Shown one piece after another: positions 1 to 9,123 of a stretch of 64,000 bases of DNA. The notes under the pieces were generated by a model. It had not been told where the DNA came from and searched no databases. It saw nothing but the letters and a program-made list of their open reading frames with translations. The stretch covers positions 2,728,001-2,792,000 of the forward strand of contig CP159990.1 in NCBI GenBank assembly GCA_040702975.1. The letters are read 5' to 3'. The stretch comes from Roseburia hominis (lineage in GTDB: Bacteria > Bacillota > Clostridia > Lachnospirales > Lachnospiraceae). Both the position numbers and the translations under genes were made by a program. The stretch's first letter is position 1, and the number at the start of each line of letters is the position of its first letter.

Positions 1-346
1 CTTCCCACTGCATGGCGTCCAGAGCTGCGGCCACAGCCATAGCCATACCGGAGACCGTCTTGATCACCAGAATATTCTGCGCCATATCCATGGATATAAA
101 ACCGTCTTTTAAAATACGGATATATTTTTCCTCCGGTACATTCTTCTCATTTTGAAGCACCGCGTACTTTTGTCTCCCATTTTCAGCAGGTACCTTCGTC
201 AGCTTCAGATCCCGGATGTCCCTGGATACCGTCGCCTGCGTCACCTTGAAGCCTGCCTCCACCAGCCTTTGGGCCAGCTCTTCCTGCGTCTCAATCTGGT
301 ACTGATGGATCAACTCTACAATTTTTGCGTGTCGGTTGCCTTTCAT
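1..346 (-). CDS. argR: Arginine repressor ArgR, 3' end cut by window edge
   Basis: Transcriptional regulator of arginine biosynthesis and catabolism; ArgR hexamers bind ARG boxes with L-arginine as co-repressor. I translated it from the ATG at 346: it begins MKGNRHAKIVELI and carries the N-terminal winged helix-turn-helix with TQATVSRDIRDLKLTKV around residues 36-52. About 115 codons are present; the C-terminal arginine-binding and oligomerisation domain runs off the window. The start lies 2 nt after the nadK stop, so it is translationally coupled to the upstream operon. The tlyA-nadK-argR order is standard in Clostridia, with recN usually next. No ARG box was identified here. Confidence 0.93.
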   Translation of the reverse strand, partial: MKGNRHAKIVELIHQYQIETQEELAQRLVEAGFKVTQATVSRDIRDLKLTKVPAENGRQKYAVLQNEKNVPEEKYIRILKDGFISMDMAQNILVIKTVSGMAMAVAAALDAMQWE

Positions 347-348
347 CT

Positions 349-1158
349 CTAATTTCCTTTCATCTTTTCACGCAAGGTCTCCAGGAAGCTGATCTTGCTG
401 AGTTTAATGATCTTTGCCGTATCGCGCGATTTCTTGACGCGTACTCTGTCTCCGGTGCGAATCGTGGTAATGTCTGTTCCGTCAAACGTGATAGCCGCTT
501 CCTCCGGCGTCCCGTCTCTCCTTGAACCGATCTCGATTTCGATCTCATCCTGATCCGAAAAAACAATACTGCTGGAGTTCAGTGCGTGAGAACAGATCGG
601 CGTAACCAGAATAAGGGAAGCCGTCGGCTCCACGATCGGTCCCCCCGCCGACAGATTGTACGCCGTAGATCCGGTCGGGGTCGAGATGACCACGCCGTCC
701 GCCTGGTAGGAATTCAAGTATTCTCCATTGACATACAGATTGAAATGTAGGATCTTGAGGGACCCATTCCGCCCCACCACAATATCATTCAGCGCCACAT
801 CGCTGGTACCGCCTGCTACAGAACCATACAGCATCATTCTTTCTTCCACGGCGTATCTTCCCTCTATGAGCTGTTCGATCGCACTCTCCACGTTCTGCAC
901 TTCCACCTCAGTCAGATACCCCAGCGTCCCCATGTTGATACCAAGCATCGGCACGTCCATTCCCAACAGCTTCCGGGAAGCCTGAATAAAGGTTCCGTCT
1001 CCGCCGAGCACCAGCGCGCAATCCATATGTCCGGGCACCTCCCCGCCCTCATACAAAAAACACTTTTTTCCATGCGCTTCCAGACAGGTGATGATCCTGT
1101 CCGTAATCGCATAGTCCGTATCCTTCATACTATTTGTAATAATATAAAAATAATTCAT
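349..1158 (-). CDS. nadK: NAD kinase
   Basis: ATP-dependent NAD kinase (PpnK family) making cytoplasmic NADP+ from NAD+. 269 residues, a normal bacterial length. The family signature GGDGT is at residues 52-56 (LGGDGTFIQASR), and the conserved glycine-rich NAD/ATP site reads STPTGSTAYNLSAGGP in the middle of the protein. It sits between tlyA (26 nt upstream) and argR (2 nt downstream) in the isoprenoid/exonuclease VII operon. Function is well supported by the motifs and by the conserved neighbourhood. Confidence 0.95.
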   Translation of the reverse strand: MNYFYIITNSMKDTDYAITDRIITCLEAHGKKCFLYEGGEVPGHMDCALVLGGDGTFIQASRKLLGMDVPMLGINMGTLGYLTEVEVQNVESAIEQLIEGRYAVEERMMLYGSVAGGTSDVALNDIVVGRNGSLKILHFNLYVNGEYLNSYQADGVVISTPTGSTAYNLSAGGPIVEPTASLILVTPICSHALNSSSIVFSDQDEIEIEIGSRRDGTPEEAAITFDGTDITTIRTGDRVRVKKSRDTAKIIKLSKISFLETLREKMKGN

Positions 1159-1184
1159 CTTGTCCTAGTTCCTTTGCTGCAATC

Positions 1185-1994
1185 CTATTTTGCCAGTGTC
1201 TCAAAAGCGGCATCCGCCACCTTTGACGCACTTACCTCTTCCGCAAGAGCTGCCGAGCCCGTCACACATTTTTTCAAATGTACCAGATATTCGATATTTC
1301 CTTCCGGGCCTTTGATCGGCGAAAATTCCAGTGCTTTTACGGAAAAACCAATCGAGAGCGCGTAGTTTATCACCTTTTCGATCACCTCGATATGCGTACT
1401 CTTTTCCCACACCACGCCTTTTTTCCCGACCTTCTCTCTTCCCGCTTCGAACTGCGGCTTGATGAGCGCCACCACTTCTCCTTCATCCTTCAGATAATTC
1501 CGGATAGGCAACAGCACCTTGGTCAGCGAAATAAAGGACACGTCTATGGAAGAGAAATCGATCGGTTCGCCCAGATCCTCCGGCGTCACATAACGGATAT
1601 TCGTTTTCTCCATACACACCACACGCTCGTCCTGACGCAGCTTCCAGTCAAGCTGGCCGCGCCCCACATCGATGGCAAACACTTTTCTTGCGCCGTTCTG
1701 CAGCATACAATCCGTAAAACCGCCGGTGGAGGAACCCACATCCGTACACACCTTCTGATCGACCGTCAGGTCAAAATTACGGATCGCTTTCTCCAGCTTC
1801 AAGCCGCCGCGGCTCACATAGGGAAGCGCATGTCCCCTGACTTCGATCTGCACCGTATCCTCAAAAGCCGTCCCTGCTTTATCCTCTCTCTGACCGTCCA
1901 CAAATACATTTCCGGACATGATGATTGCCTTCGCCTTTTCCCTTGACGCGGCCAGATTTCTTTTTACCAGTAATACATCTAACCTTTCTTTCAT
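1185..1994 (-). CDS. tlyA: TlyA family rRNA 2'-O-methyltransferase (hemolysin-A-like)
   Basis: SAM-dependent ribose methyltransferase; the family methylates cytidines of 16S and 23S rRNA. 269 residues. Residues 2-60 form an S4 RNA-binding domain (ERLDVLLVKRNLAASREKAK). The FtsJ/RrmJ-type Rossmann fold starts at about residue 83, with the SAM loop DVGSSTGGFTDCM at 85-97. The gene is 3 nt after the dxs stop and 26 nt before nadK, the usual dxs-tlyA-nadK order. The name hemolysin A is historical; rRNA methylation is the likely role. Whether it modifies both subunits cannot be read from sequence. Confidence 0.92.
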   Translation of the reverse strand: MKERLDVLLVKRNLAASREKAKAIIMSGNVFVDGQREDKAGTAFEDTVQIEVRGHALPYVSRGGLKLEKAIRNFDLTVDQKVCTDVGSSTGGFTDCMLQNGARKVFAIDVGRGQLDWKLRQDERVVCMEKTNIRYVTPEDLGEPIDFSSIDVSFISLTKVLLPIRNYLKDEGEVVALIKPQFEAGREKVGKKGVVWEKSTHIEVIEKVINYALSIGFSVKALEFSPIKGPEGNIEYLVHLKKCVTGSAALAEEVSASKVADAAFETLAK

Positions 1995-1997
1995 CTT

Positions 1998-3893
1998 CTA
2001 TTCCTTCTTTTCCCCAGCTTCTATACATTTGCGGGAAAGATATTCCGTTACGACGCGGGTCGTGATCGAATCCGCATCCAGCATCACTTCCCGGCGAAGC
2101 GCCTCCACGCTGCCATGTTCAATATAATCGTCCGGGAGCGCCATATTCAGCACCCGGCAGGACAGACATTTCTTTTCTGCGATCTCCCGGACCTTCTCGC
2201 CAAATCCGCCGCTAAGTACGTTCTCCTCCAGGGTGACTATAAGCCGGTGATCCCGCGCGAGACGAAGAAGCATCCCTTCGTCCACCGGCTTTACGAACCG
2301 TGCATTGACCAGGGTACAGTTATACCCGATCTCTTTTAGATTTTCTCTGACCTTAACACCGGTCTCAAACATATGACCCACCGTTAAAAGGGCGATTCCC
2401 TCCTCGTCAAAGATGACTTCACTCTTCCCGTACTCGACAGACGCCCTGAACTCTTTGAACCCGTCATAGGCCGTTCCCCTCGGATAGCGGACGGCAACCG
2501 GAGAGCCCAATCTTACCGCGAACCGCAGCATATCGGCAAATTCCCATTTATTTTTCGGTGACATGACCGTCATGTTCGGAATCATGGACAAATAGGACAG
2601 ATCGAACACACCCTGGTGCGTCTCTCCGTCGGCACCCACAAGCCCGGCCCTGTCAATGGCAAATACGACCGGCAGCTTCTGAAGACAGACATCATGGATC
2701 ACCTGATCGAACCCTCTTTGCAGGAACGAGGAATATACTGCAAATACCGGGTGCATTCCCGCCGCCGCAAGTCCGGCTGCAAAGGTCACGCCATGTCCTT
2801 CCGCGATTCCCACATCAAAGAACCTCTCCGGGTATACCGCATGGAAGGCGGAAAGTCCCGTTCCGTCCTCCATCGCCGCCGTGATCGCCGTCAGCTTCTC
2901 GTCCTTCTTTCCGAGATCCAGCATCACTTTGGAAAATACTTTCGTCCAGGAATCCTTTCCGTCTCCGCCCACCGGCTCGCCTGTTGCAATGTCGTAGGGC
3001 CCGGTTCCGTGGAACTTTGCCGGATTGTTCTCTGCGGGGTAATACCCCTTTCCTTTTGTGGTCAGCACATGGAGAAGCACCGGGCCGTGCACACGTTTTG
3101 CCTCTTTGAACGCCCGGTTCAGTGCCTTTAGATTATGCCCGTCCACAGGGCCTAAATATTTGATCCCCATGTCTTCAAAGAACATACCCGGCACAAACAA
3201 CTGCTTGATACTGCTCTTGGTCCGCCGCAGGTGTCTGACCATCTTCTCTCCGCCCAGCGGGATACTGCCCACTGCCAGCTCCACAGCATTTTTCAGATCG
3301 GCGTAGGCCTGCGCCGTGCGCAGCCCGTCCAGATACCGCGACATGCCGCCTACATTTCTGGAAATCGACATATTGTTATCATTCAGTACAATAATAAAAT
3401 TGGTTTTCAAGGTCGCCGCATTGTTCAGCGCCTCATAAGCCATTCCTCCGGTCAGGGAGCCGTCTCCGATCACAGAGACCACATAATAATCGTCCTTCAA
3501 AATGTCTCTTGCGCGCACATATCCCAGCCCCGCCGAGATCGACGTGGAACTGTGTCCGGTGTCAAAGGCATCGCAGTCGCTCTCCTTGCGCTTCGGAAAT
3601 CCGCTCATTCCCCCGTATTTGCGAAGTCTCTCGAAGCCCTCCCGGCGCCCTGTCAAAAGTTTGTGTGTGTAGGACTGATGCCCCACATCCCAGATCATCT
3701 TATCCTCCGGTAGTGTAAAGCTTAGGTGCATCGCCATCGTCAGCTCCACCACGCCCAGATTGGAGGCCAGATGCCCCCCTGTCCGACTGATCTTCTCTAT
3801 CAAAAAATTACGGATCTCCTCCGCCAGATCATCCAGTTCATCTTCATCTAAAAATTTAATATCATTTGCTTTCTGAATCTGTTCCAGATACAT
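1998..3893 (-). CDS. dxs: 1-deoxy-D-xylulose-5-phosphate synthase
   Basis: Thiamin-diphosphate enzyme condensing pyruvate and glyceraldehyde 3-phosphate, the first step of the MEP isoprenoid pathway. 631 residues, the usual length. The ThDP motif GDGSLTGG starts at residue 143 and extends into EALNN; the early conserved His is in GGHLASNLG (residues 39-47); the transketolase pyrimidine domain contains DRAGLVGADGETHQG. It lies downstream of ispA, so precursor supply and prenyl chain elongation are made together. The 95-nt gap to ispA shows no clear terminator, so read-through is expected. Confidence 0.97.
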   Translation of the reverse strand: MYLEQIQKANDIKFLDEDELDDLAEEIRNFLIEKISRTGGHLASNLGVVELTMAMHLSFTLPEDKMIWDVGHQSYTHKLLTGRREGFERLRKYGGMSGFPKRKESDCDAFDTGHSSTSISAGLGYVRARDILKDDYYVVSVIGDGSLTGGMAYEALNNAATLKTNFIIVLNDNNMSISRNVGGMSRYLDGLRTAQAYADLKNAVELAVGSIPLGGEKMVRHLRRTKSSIKQLFVPGMFFEDMGIKYLGPVDGHNLKALNRAFKEAKRVHGPVLLHVLTTKGKGYYPAENNPAKFHGTGPYDIATGEPVGGDGKDSWTKVFSKVMLDLGKKDEKLTAITAAMEDGTGLSAFHAVYPERFFDVGIAEGHGVTFAAGLAAAGMHPVFAVYSSFLQRGFDQVIHDVCLQKLPVVFAIDRAGLVGADGETHQGVFDLSYLSMIPNMTVMSPKNKWEFADMLRFAVRLGSPVAVRYPRGTAYDGFKEFRASVEYGKSEVIFDEEGIALLTVGHMFETGVKVRENLKEIGYNCTLVNARFVKPVDEGMLLRLARDHRLIVTLEENVLSGGFGEKVREIAEKKCLSCRVLNMALPDDYIEHGSVEALRREVMLDADSITTRVVTEYLSRKCIEAGEKKE

Positions 3894-3988
3894 ATCTGCA
3901 CCTCTTTATCCCCAAAATCCAAAGACACTTGATACCCCTTCCAATAAAGAATCTTGCTCCGCAGGATTCTCCGCCTTCGGTCGTCACT

Positions 3989-4879
3989 TTATTTTCTTCT
4001 GTGAATCAATTCCCGGATCAGTTCCGTAAGGAATGGATTCTCTCCGGGGAGATCCATCAGCAGCATGAGCGCCTCCTTTGAGAGCTTCTCCACGTCCTTC
4101 GCCGCTTCCTCCAGGCCTTTCAGTGTCACATAGGTCGTTTTCTCATTCTTTTCATCACTGTGAACCGGTTTTCCCAGTTCCTCGGTGGTACTGGTCACAT
4201 CAAGAATATCATCCTGAATCTGGAACGCGATTCCCACATCGGAAGCGATCTTCTCCACCTTACGCACATCCTCTTCCCGGGCGCCCGCAAGTACAGCTCC
4301 GACCATCATCGCACATTCGATCAAAGCCCCGGTCTTCAGTTCATAGATAAAATCCAGCATTTTCTGATCAAGACCTGTTCCGCAGGAAGCTACATCCACG
4401 ACCTGACCGCCGATCATTCCAAAAATGCCCGCCTTTTGGGCCAGGATCTTAAGCGCCGCGCTTATCCTTTGGCCCTCCTTTGGTTCGATCTCAAAAGCCT
4501 TAACTGCCGTCTCAAACGCATAGTTAAGGAGCGCGTCTCCCGCCAGAATGCCCATGGCCTCTCCATACACCACGTGCGTCGTTTTTCTGCCGCGGCGGTA
4601 TTCATCGTTATCCATAGCCGGAAGATCGTCATGCACCAGCGAATAGGTATGAATCATTTCCACCGCCGCCATAAACGGCTCCACGACTCGTCCTTCCCCG
4701 CCGAATAAGCGAAAGGTCTCGCGCATCAGCATCGGCCGCAGACGTTTTCCGCCTGCCATCACGCTGTACTCCATCGCCTCCATGATCTCTTTCTGATATC
4801 CCTCCGGTTTTGGTAAGTATTCTTTCAGGATTTCTTCTATATTCTGTACCTTCTTCTGCTGTTCTTCTTTAAAATTCAT
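3989..4879 (-). CDS. ispA: Farnesyl/geranylgeranyl diphosphate synthase family
   Basis: Trans-isoprenyl diphosphate synthase joining IPP to allylic diphosphates, supplying undecaprenyl and quinone precursors. It has both Asp-rich Mg-binding motifs: DDLPAMDND at about residues 84-92 and QIQDDILD near 220. An upstream in-frame ATG at 4891 would give four more residues (MERR), but the one at 4879 has GGAG six nt upstream while the first has the GGAGGAG box only about 3 nt away, so I place the start at 4879 (296 residues). Either start overlaps the end of xseB, indicating coupling. Exact product chain length is not certain, but the xseB-ispA-dxs context favours farnesyl diphosphate. Confidence 0.93.
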   Translation of the reverse strand: MNFKEEQQKKVQNIEEILKEYLPKPEGYQKEIMEAMEYSVMAGGKRLRPMLMRETFRLFGGEGRVVEPFMAAVEMIHTYSLVHDDLPAMDNDEYRRGRKTTHVVYGEAMGILAGDALLNYAFETAVKAFEIEPKEGQRISAALKILAQKAGIFGMIGGQVVDVASCGTGLDQKMLDFIYELKTGALIECAMMVGAVLAGAREEDVRKVEKIASDVGIAFQIQDDILDVTSTTEELGKPVHSDEKNEKTTYVTLKGLEEAAKDVEKLSKEALMLLMDLPGENPFLTELIRELIHRRK

Positions 4880-5105
4880 GCGTCTCTCCATTCTCCTCCA
4901 GGATCAAAACCTGTTTTTCCACCGCGTCGATCTTCTCGCTGCATTTCTTCAGCATTTCCATTCCTGCCTGATAGAGCCGGAAGGATTCTTCCAGGGAGGT
5001 ATCCCCCTGCTCCAGTTTCTCCACTACATCATCCAAACCTACAAAAAGGCTCTCCAGACTCTCCTGGTCCTTTGCCTCTTCCCGGGCCCTAACTTTTTCT
5101 TCCAT
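4869..5105 (-). CDS. xseB: Exodeoxyribonuclease VII small subunit
   Basis: Small subunit of exonuclease VII, which together with XseA degrades single-stranded DNA to oligonucleotides. 78 residues, predicted helical, with the family core LEQGDTSLEESFRLYQAG around residues 32-49 and a charged C-terminal coiled-coil segment. It follows xseA by 28 nt and overlaps the ispA start by 11 nt. Identification rests on the core motif plus position. Confidence 0.94.
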   Translation of the reverse strand: MEEKVRAREEAKDQESLESLFVGLDDVVEKLEQGDTSLEESFRLYQAGMEMLKKCSEKIDAVEKQVLILEENGETHEF

Positions 5106-5133
5106 ACTCTGTCTCCTTTCCTGCCAGGGTATT

Positions 5134-6426
5134 CTAAACAGACTGCCCTTCCAGGCTTCCTTTCGTCTGCCGCGTTTCCTTCACCTCGGCTATGATCTTG
5201 CCGTCTCTTACATAAATTTCAAGTGTATCTTCTTTTTGCACATGGCTGATACTGCTTATATTCCTGCCTTGTTGATCCTGTACATAAGAAAATCCCTGAT
5301 TCAGCTTTGCGAGCGGAGACAATCCCCGCATTCTTTCTATATAAATAGCAAGCCGATGCCTGTTATCTTCTATCTTTCTATCCATGAGCAGCGAAAGAAT
5401 CTTTTTGCACTCCTCCTGCTCCTTTTTCTTAAGCTCCAGTTTCTGATCCATCAACTGGGGAAGCCGTTCCTCATAATCGGCCAGCCTTTGGCGATACTCT
5501 CTGAGTTTTCCCGAAGGGCTTAAATACGAAAGTTTATCGCGATATTTTTCAAACCGCAGTCTGGAAAAACGAAGCCGTGCATCCATACTGCGCTCCATGC
5601 GGTCGGCGTATCCCCGAAGGAGGGAGGCCACTTCCCGGTATTCATATACTGCAAGCTCTGCCGCCGCGGACGGCGTCGGTGCGCGCAGATCCGCCACATA
5701 GTCTACGATCGTCGTGTCGGTCTCATGTCCCACGGCGGATATGATCGGAACGGTCGAGTCAAACACGGCTCTTGCCACCGCTTCCTCGTTAAAAGCCCAA
5801 AGGTCCTCAATAGAACCGCCGCCTCGTCCCACAATCATCACATCCACGCCCTTTGCTTCCAACGCACGGATGCCGCGGACGATGCTGGCCGCCGCTCCCT
5901 CGCCCTGGACCAGAGCCGGATATAAAATAATCTGCACAAAAGGATTTCTCCTGCGCGTAATATTGATAATATCGCGGATCGCAGCTCCGGTAGGCGCCGT
6001 GACCACTCCGACCGTTCTTACATAAGCCGGAATCTGTTTTTTATATTCCGGGGCAAACATGCCCATTTCTTCCAGCTCTGCCTTCAGCATCTGAAACTTC
6101 TCATACAGAAGTCCGGCCCCGTAGGGGCGGATTTCCTTCGCGTAGAGCTGGTATTTTCCGTCCCTTTCGTAGACGCTGATACTTCCCAGCACGATCACCT
6201 GCTGGCCTTCCCGCATACGAAAAGAAAGCCCGCCGCGCTGCCCGGCAAACATAACACAGGCAATCGTTCCGGACTCATCTTTCAAAGAAAAATATATATG
6301 TCCCGAAGTGTGATACTTACAATTTGACACTTCGCCTTTTACATAGATTCGATTCAGCATAAAGTCCTGCGCAAACATGTTCTTCACATACGCATTGACC
6401 TGCCTTACGGTATATACATTCTGCAT
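5134..6426 (-). CDS. xseA: Exodeoxyribonuclease VII large subunit
   Basis: Catalytic subunit of exonuclease VII. I chose the ATG at 6426 (MQNVYTVRQVNAYV, 430 residues): it has AGGAG about 6 nt upstream and leaves a 25-nt gap after nusB, whereas the longest frame, from 6477, would overlap nusB and adds residues foreign to the family. An N-terminal OB fold (YVKGEVSNCKYHTSGHIYF) binds ssDNA; the catalytic region includes VGVVTAPTGAAIRDI and the glycine-rich GRGGGSIEDLWAFN, followed by coiled-coil sequence. It pairs with xseB just downstream. Confidence 0.95.
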   Translation of the reverse strand: MQNVYTVRQVNAYVKNMFAQDFMLNRIYVKGEVSNCKYHTSGHIYFSLKDESGTIACVMFAGQRGGLSFRMREGQQVIVLGSISVYERDGKYQLYAKEIRPYGAGLLYEKFQMLKAELEEMGMFAPEYKKQIPAYVRTVGVVTAPTGAAIRDIINITRRRNPFVQIILYPALVQGEGAAASIVRGIRALEAKGVDVMIVGRGGGSIEDLWAFNEEAVARAVFDSTVPIISAVGHETDTTIVDYVADLRAPTPSAAAELAVYEYREVASLLRGYADRMERSMDARLRFSRLRFEKYRDKLSYLSPSGKLREYRQRLADYEERLPQLMDQKLELKKKEQEECKKILSLLMDRKIEDNRHRLAIYIERMRGLSPLAKLNQGFSYVQDQQGRNISSISHVQKEDTLEIYVRDGKIIAEVKETRQTKGSLEGQSV

Positions 6427-6451
6427 CTGCTCTCCTGCCCGGGTGTGGGAA

Positions 6452-6847
6452 CTACACCATCTTTCCCAGAATTCCATTCACAAAAGCCGGACCGCTGTCA
6501 CCGGAGAATTTCTTCGCAAGCTCCACCGCTTCATTGATGGCAACCTTAACCGGGACATCGTCGTCCCATTTCACCTCGTACACGGCAAGCCGGAGAATGG
6601 ACAGATCCACCTTATTCATACGGCTGACCTTCCAGCCCTCTGCGTGCTCTGCGATCATCGCGTCGATCTCTTCGATCTTCGCTGCCACAGCCTTCGCCTT
6701 GTTCAGAATATAGTTCCTGTCCGTATCCTTAATCTCGTCAAGCTGTTCCAGATAAAGCTCCATCTGCTCCTCGATCTCGCCTTTCTCACTGAACGCCGTG
6801 CCGAAAATGATCTTAAAAATGTGTTCTCTAAGTTCGCTTCTTCCCAT
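6452..6847 (-). CDS. nusB: Transcription antitermination factor NusB
   Basis: All-helical RNA-binding protein that, with NusE (S10), nucleates rRNA antitermination complexes on boxA. 131 residues. Conserved C-terminal family stretches are present: LRLAVYEVKWDDDVP and INEAVELAKKFSGD, then PAFVNGILGK near the end. It lies 17 nt after the Asp23-family gene and before xseA, the usual clostridial arrangement. Confidence 0.95.
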   Translation of the reverse strand: MGRSELREHIFKIIFGTAFSEKGEIEEQMELYLEQLDEIKDTDRNYILNKAKAVAAKIEEIDAMIAEHAEGWKVSRMNKVDLSILRLAVYEVKWDDDVPVKVAINEAVELAKKFSGDSGPAFVNGILGKMV

Positions 6848-6864
6848 AATCCTACTTCCTGCGT

Positions 6865-7248
6865 CTAGTCTTCTTCAGGCATATCCACGCCGGCAACACG
6901 GATATTCACGTCCGCAACGGTAAGCCCGGTCATATTCTCAATGGCTGCCTTTACTTTTTCCTGTACTTTTATTGTGGTATCCTTGATGCTCTCCCCGTAT
7001 TTTAAGTTGAGTGCCAGAGATACGGTAACAATCCCTTCCAGCACATCTACCTTGACACCTTTTGAAAGGCTCTTCATGCCTAATTTGCTGATCAGTTCTC
7101 TGGTAGCATTGCCTGCCATGGAGGACACACCATCCACTTCCATTGCCGCAAGCCCTGCAATGATCGCAACGACCTCATCTGCGATCTGTACCTCGCCTAA
7201 GTTCTCATCAGTTGCGATTTTATATGTGTTTCTTTCTTCCTTACTCAT
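6865..7248 (-). CDS. Asp23/Gls24 family envelope stress protein
   Basis: 127 residues from the ATG at 7248, chosen because AGGAGG lies 8 nt upstream and the sequence before it is not family-like. The Asp23 domain fills most of the protein (GEVQIADEVVAIIAGLAAMEVDG, with central beta strands GIVTVSLALNLKYG and the C-terminal VNIRVAGVDM). In staphylococci Asp23 is membrane-associated and linked to cell-wall stress; the role of the copy found next to nusB in Clostridia is not established. It is first in the nusB-xseAB-ispA-dxs-tlyA-nadK-argR operon and has its own promoter. Confidence 0.9.
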   Translation of the reverse strand: MSKEERNTYKIATDENLGEVQIADEVVAIIAGLAAMEVDGVSSMAGNATRELISKLGMKSLSKGVKVDVLEGIVTVSLALNLKYGESIKDTTIKVQEKVKAAIENMTGLTVADVNIRVAGVDMPEED

Positions 7249-7299
7249 GATTTCTTCCTCCTTTTTGTTTGGACCTGCCGTCCGCACATTCCTATGAGT

Positions 7300-7328
7300 A
7301 TTGTAGCATACTTCTTTTGAGATGGAAA
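7300..7328 (-). promoter_or_regulatory. Sigma-A-type promoter of the Asp23-nusB-xse-dxs-argR operon
   Basis: On the minus strand TTTCCA (7323-7328), a 17-nt spacer and TACAAT (7300-7305). The -10 matches consensus at 5 of 6 positions and the -35 at 4 of 6. It is about 50 nt upstream of the Asp23 start at 7248 and just downstream of the prfC stop. Confidence 0.65.
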
Positions 7329-7378
7329 GGAAATAATTCGTTTTGTAAAAAGCCGGAGCAGTTCGATCCCTTACTGTT

Positions 7379-8968
7379 TTAACGCCCGAACTCACTTAGC
7401 CTTAAGCCTTCATTTCGCTCCAGGACCATACGAATACTCCAACTGTTCACGAACAGAAGCAGCGGACGTCCCTTCAGATCTTTGATCTTCTTCATATCAG
7501 ACGTACCTTTTAGCTTGTCCATGTCGATCTCTTCATTTTCGATCCAGCGGATATGCTCATAGGGCAGGTTGTCCAGCCGGATCTCTACATTATATTCATT
7601 CTCCAGACGGTATTTCAGAACGTCAAACTGCAGAACGCCCACCACGCCCACGATAATCTCTTCCATTCCGGTATTGAACTCCTGGAAGATCTGAATCGCA
7701 CCTTCCTGGGCGATCTGATTGATTCCCTTAATGAACTGTTTCCGCTTCATCGTATCCACCTGACGCACCCTGGCAAAATGCTCCGGCGCAAAGGTGGGAA
7801 TCCCTTCGTAGGCAAATTTTACCGGTGAGTTCGTGAGGGTGTCTCCAATGGAGAAAATACCCGGGTCAAACACGCCGATAATGTCACCGCCGTACGCCTT
7901 ATCGATTATCTTCCGCTCGCTCGCCATAAGCTGCTGCGGCTGGGAGAGGCGCACCTTCTTTCCGCCCTGAATATGGAACACGTCCATCCCCGCGTCAAAT
8001 TCACCGGAACAGATCCGCATAAACGCGATCCTGTCCCGATGTGCCTTGTTCATGTTTGCCTGAATCTTAAAGACAAAGGCAGAGAAATCCTTCTCCTTCA
8101 TCGGATCAATGAGCCCCTGATCCGACATTCTCGGAAGAGGCGAGGTCGTCATCGCGAGGAAATGCTGAAGGAAGGTCTCCACGCCGAAGTTGGTCAGAGC
8201 CGAGCCGAAAAATACCGGTGACAGCTCTCCCTTGCTAACCAGTTCCTGATCGAACTCGGCACTTGCGCCGTCCAGAAGCTCGACTTCTTCCTGAAGCTTT
8301 TCATACTGCTCTTCGCTTACGATCTGCCTTGCCATGTCGCTGTCGATGGGAGCCTTCTTCACCTCTCCCACCGCAGTTCCTTTCCTGGTATCAGAGAAAA
8401 TCTCAAGTTCGCTGGTATTCCGGTCATACACGCCGCGAAACGCCTTACCGGAACCGATCGGCCAGTTGATCGGGCAGGTTGCGATGCCCAGCTCCTTCTC
8501 AATATCGTCCAGCAGCTCGAACGTATCCATCGCTTCCCTGTCCATCTTATTAATAAACGTAAAAATAGGAATATGGCGCATGACACAGACCTTGAAAAGT
8601 TTCCTGGTCTGCGCCTCCACGCCTTTCGATCCGTCAATGACCATGACAGCCGAATCGGCCGCCATCAAAGTACGGTAGGTATCCTCCGAGAAATCCTGAT
8701 GTCCCGGAGTATCCAGAATATTGATACAGTATCCGCCATACTCGAACTGCAGCACCGACGAGGTGACGGAAATACCTCTCTCCTTCTCGATCTCCATCCA
8801 GTCAGAGACCGCATGCTTTGCCGTCGCTTTCCCTTTGACCGAACCTGCCTGGTTGATCGCGCCTCCGTAAAGCAGAAATTTCTCGGTAAGCGTCGTCTTT
8901 CCGGCATCCGGATGGGAAATGATCGCAAATGTTCTTCGTTTTTTTATTTCATTCGTAAAATCTGCCAT
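7379..8968 (-). CDS. prfC: Peptide chain release factor 3
   Basis: Ribosome-bound GTPase that removes RF1/RF2 after termination. 529 residues. The P loop SHPDAGKTT is at 18-26; G3 is DTPGHQDF and G4 NKMD (INKMDREAMD). Length and C-terminal sequence fit RF3 rather than EF-G or LepA. A palindromic repeat (9006-9052) lies 37 nt upstream of its start, in the gap after spoIIIAH. No strong promoter was identified there, so both its own promoter and read-through from spoIIIA remain possible. Confidence 0.96.
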   Translation of the reverse strand: MADFTNEIKKRRTFAIISHPDAGKTTLTEKFLLYGGAINQAGSVKGKATAKHAVSDWMEIEKERGISVTSSVLQFEYGGYCINILDTPGHQDFSEDTYRTLMAADSAVMVIDGSKGVEAQTRKLFKVCVMRHIPIFTFINKMDREAMDTFELLDDIEKELGIATCPINWPIGSGKAFRGVYDRNTSELEIFSDTRKGTAVGEVKKAPIDSDMARQIVSEEQYEKLQEEVELLDGASAEFDQELVSKGELSPVFFGSALTNFGVETFLQHFLAMTTSPLPRMSDQGLIDPMKEKDFSAFVFKIQANMNKAHRDRIAFMRICSGEFDAGMDVFHIQGGKKVRLSQPQQLMASERKIIDKAYGGDIIGVFDPGIFSIGDTLTNSPVKFAYEGIPTFAPEHFARVRQVDTMKRKQFIKGINQIAQEGAIQIFQEFNTGMEEIIVGVVGVLQFDVLKYRLENEYNVEIRLDNLPYEHIRWIENEEIDMDKLKGTSDMKKIKDLKGRPLLLFVNSWSIRMVLERNEGLRLSEFGR

Positions 8969-9005
8969 ATTCTTTAGATTCCTTTTCTATCTTTCTTTTA
9001 TCTTA

Positions 9006-9052
9006 GTTGCCAAGCATACCTAAGTGAACGTCCGGCGGACGTTCATCTCGGT
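9006..9052. repeat. Dispersed palindromic 45-bp repeat, single copy
   Basis: A unit of about 47 bp beginning GTTGCCAAGCATACCTAAG. Its centre is a perfect inverted repeat: TGAACGTCCG, one base, then CGGACGTTCA (9024-9044). The same unit, in the opposite orientation, occurs as tandem arrays at 28842-28980 and 60592-60674. It would form a stable hairpin in the prfC leader or in the spoIIIAH-prfC transcript. Confidence 0.85.
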
Positions 9053-9123
9053 ATTCTCAACAATATTTAAGTTTAACATAGCTTATAGGTATCCTGCAAA
9101 TGTTTTTAGAAATATTTTCCTCT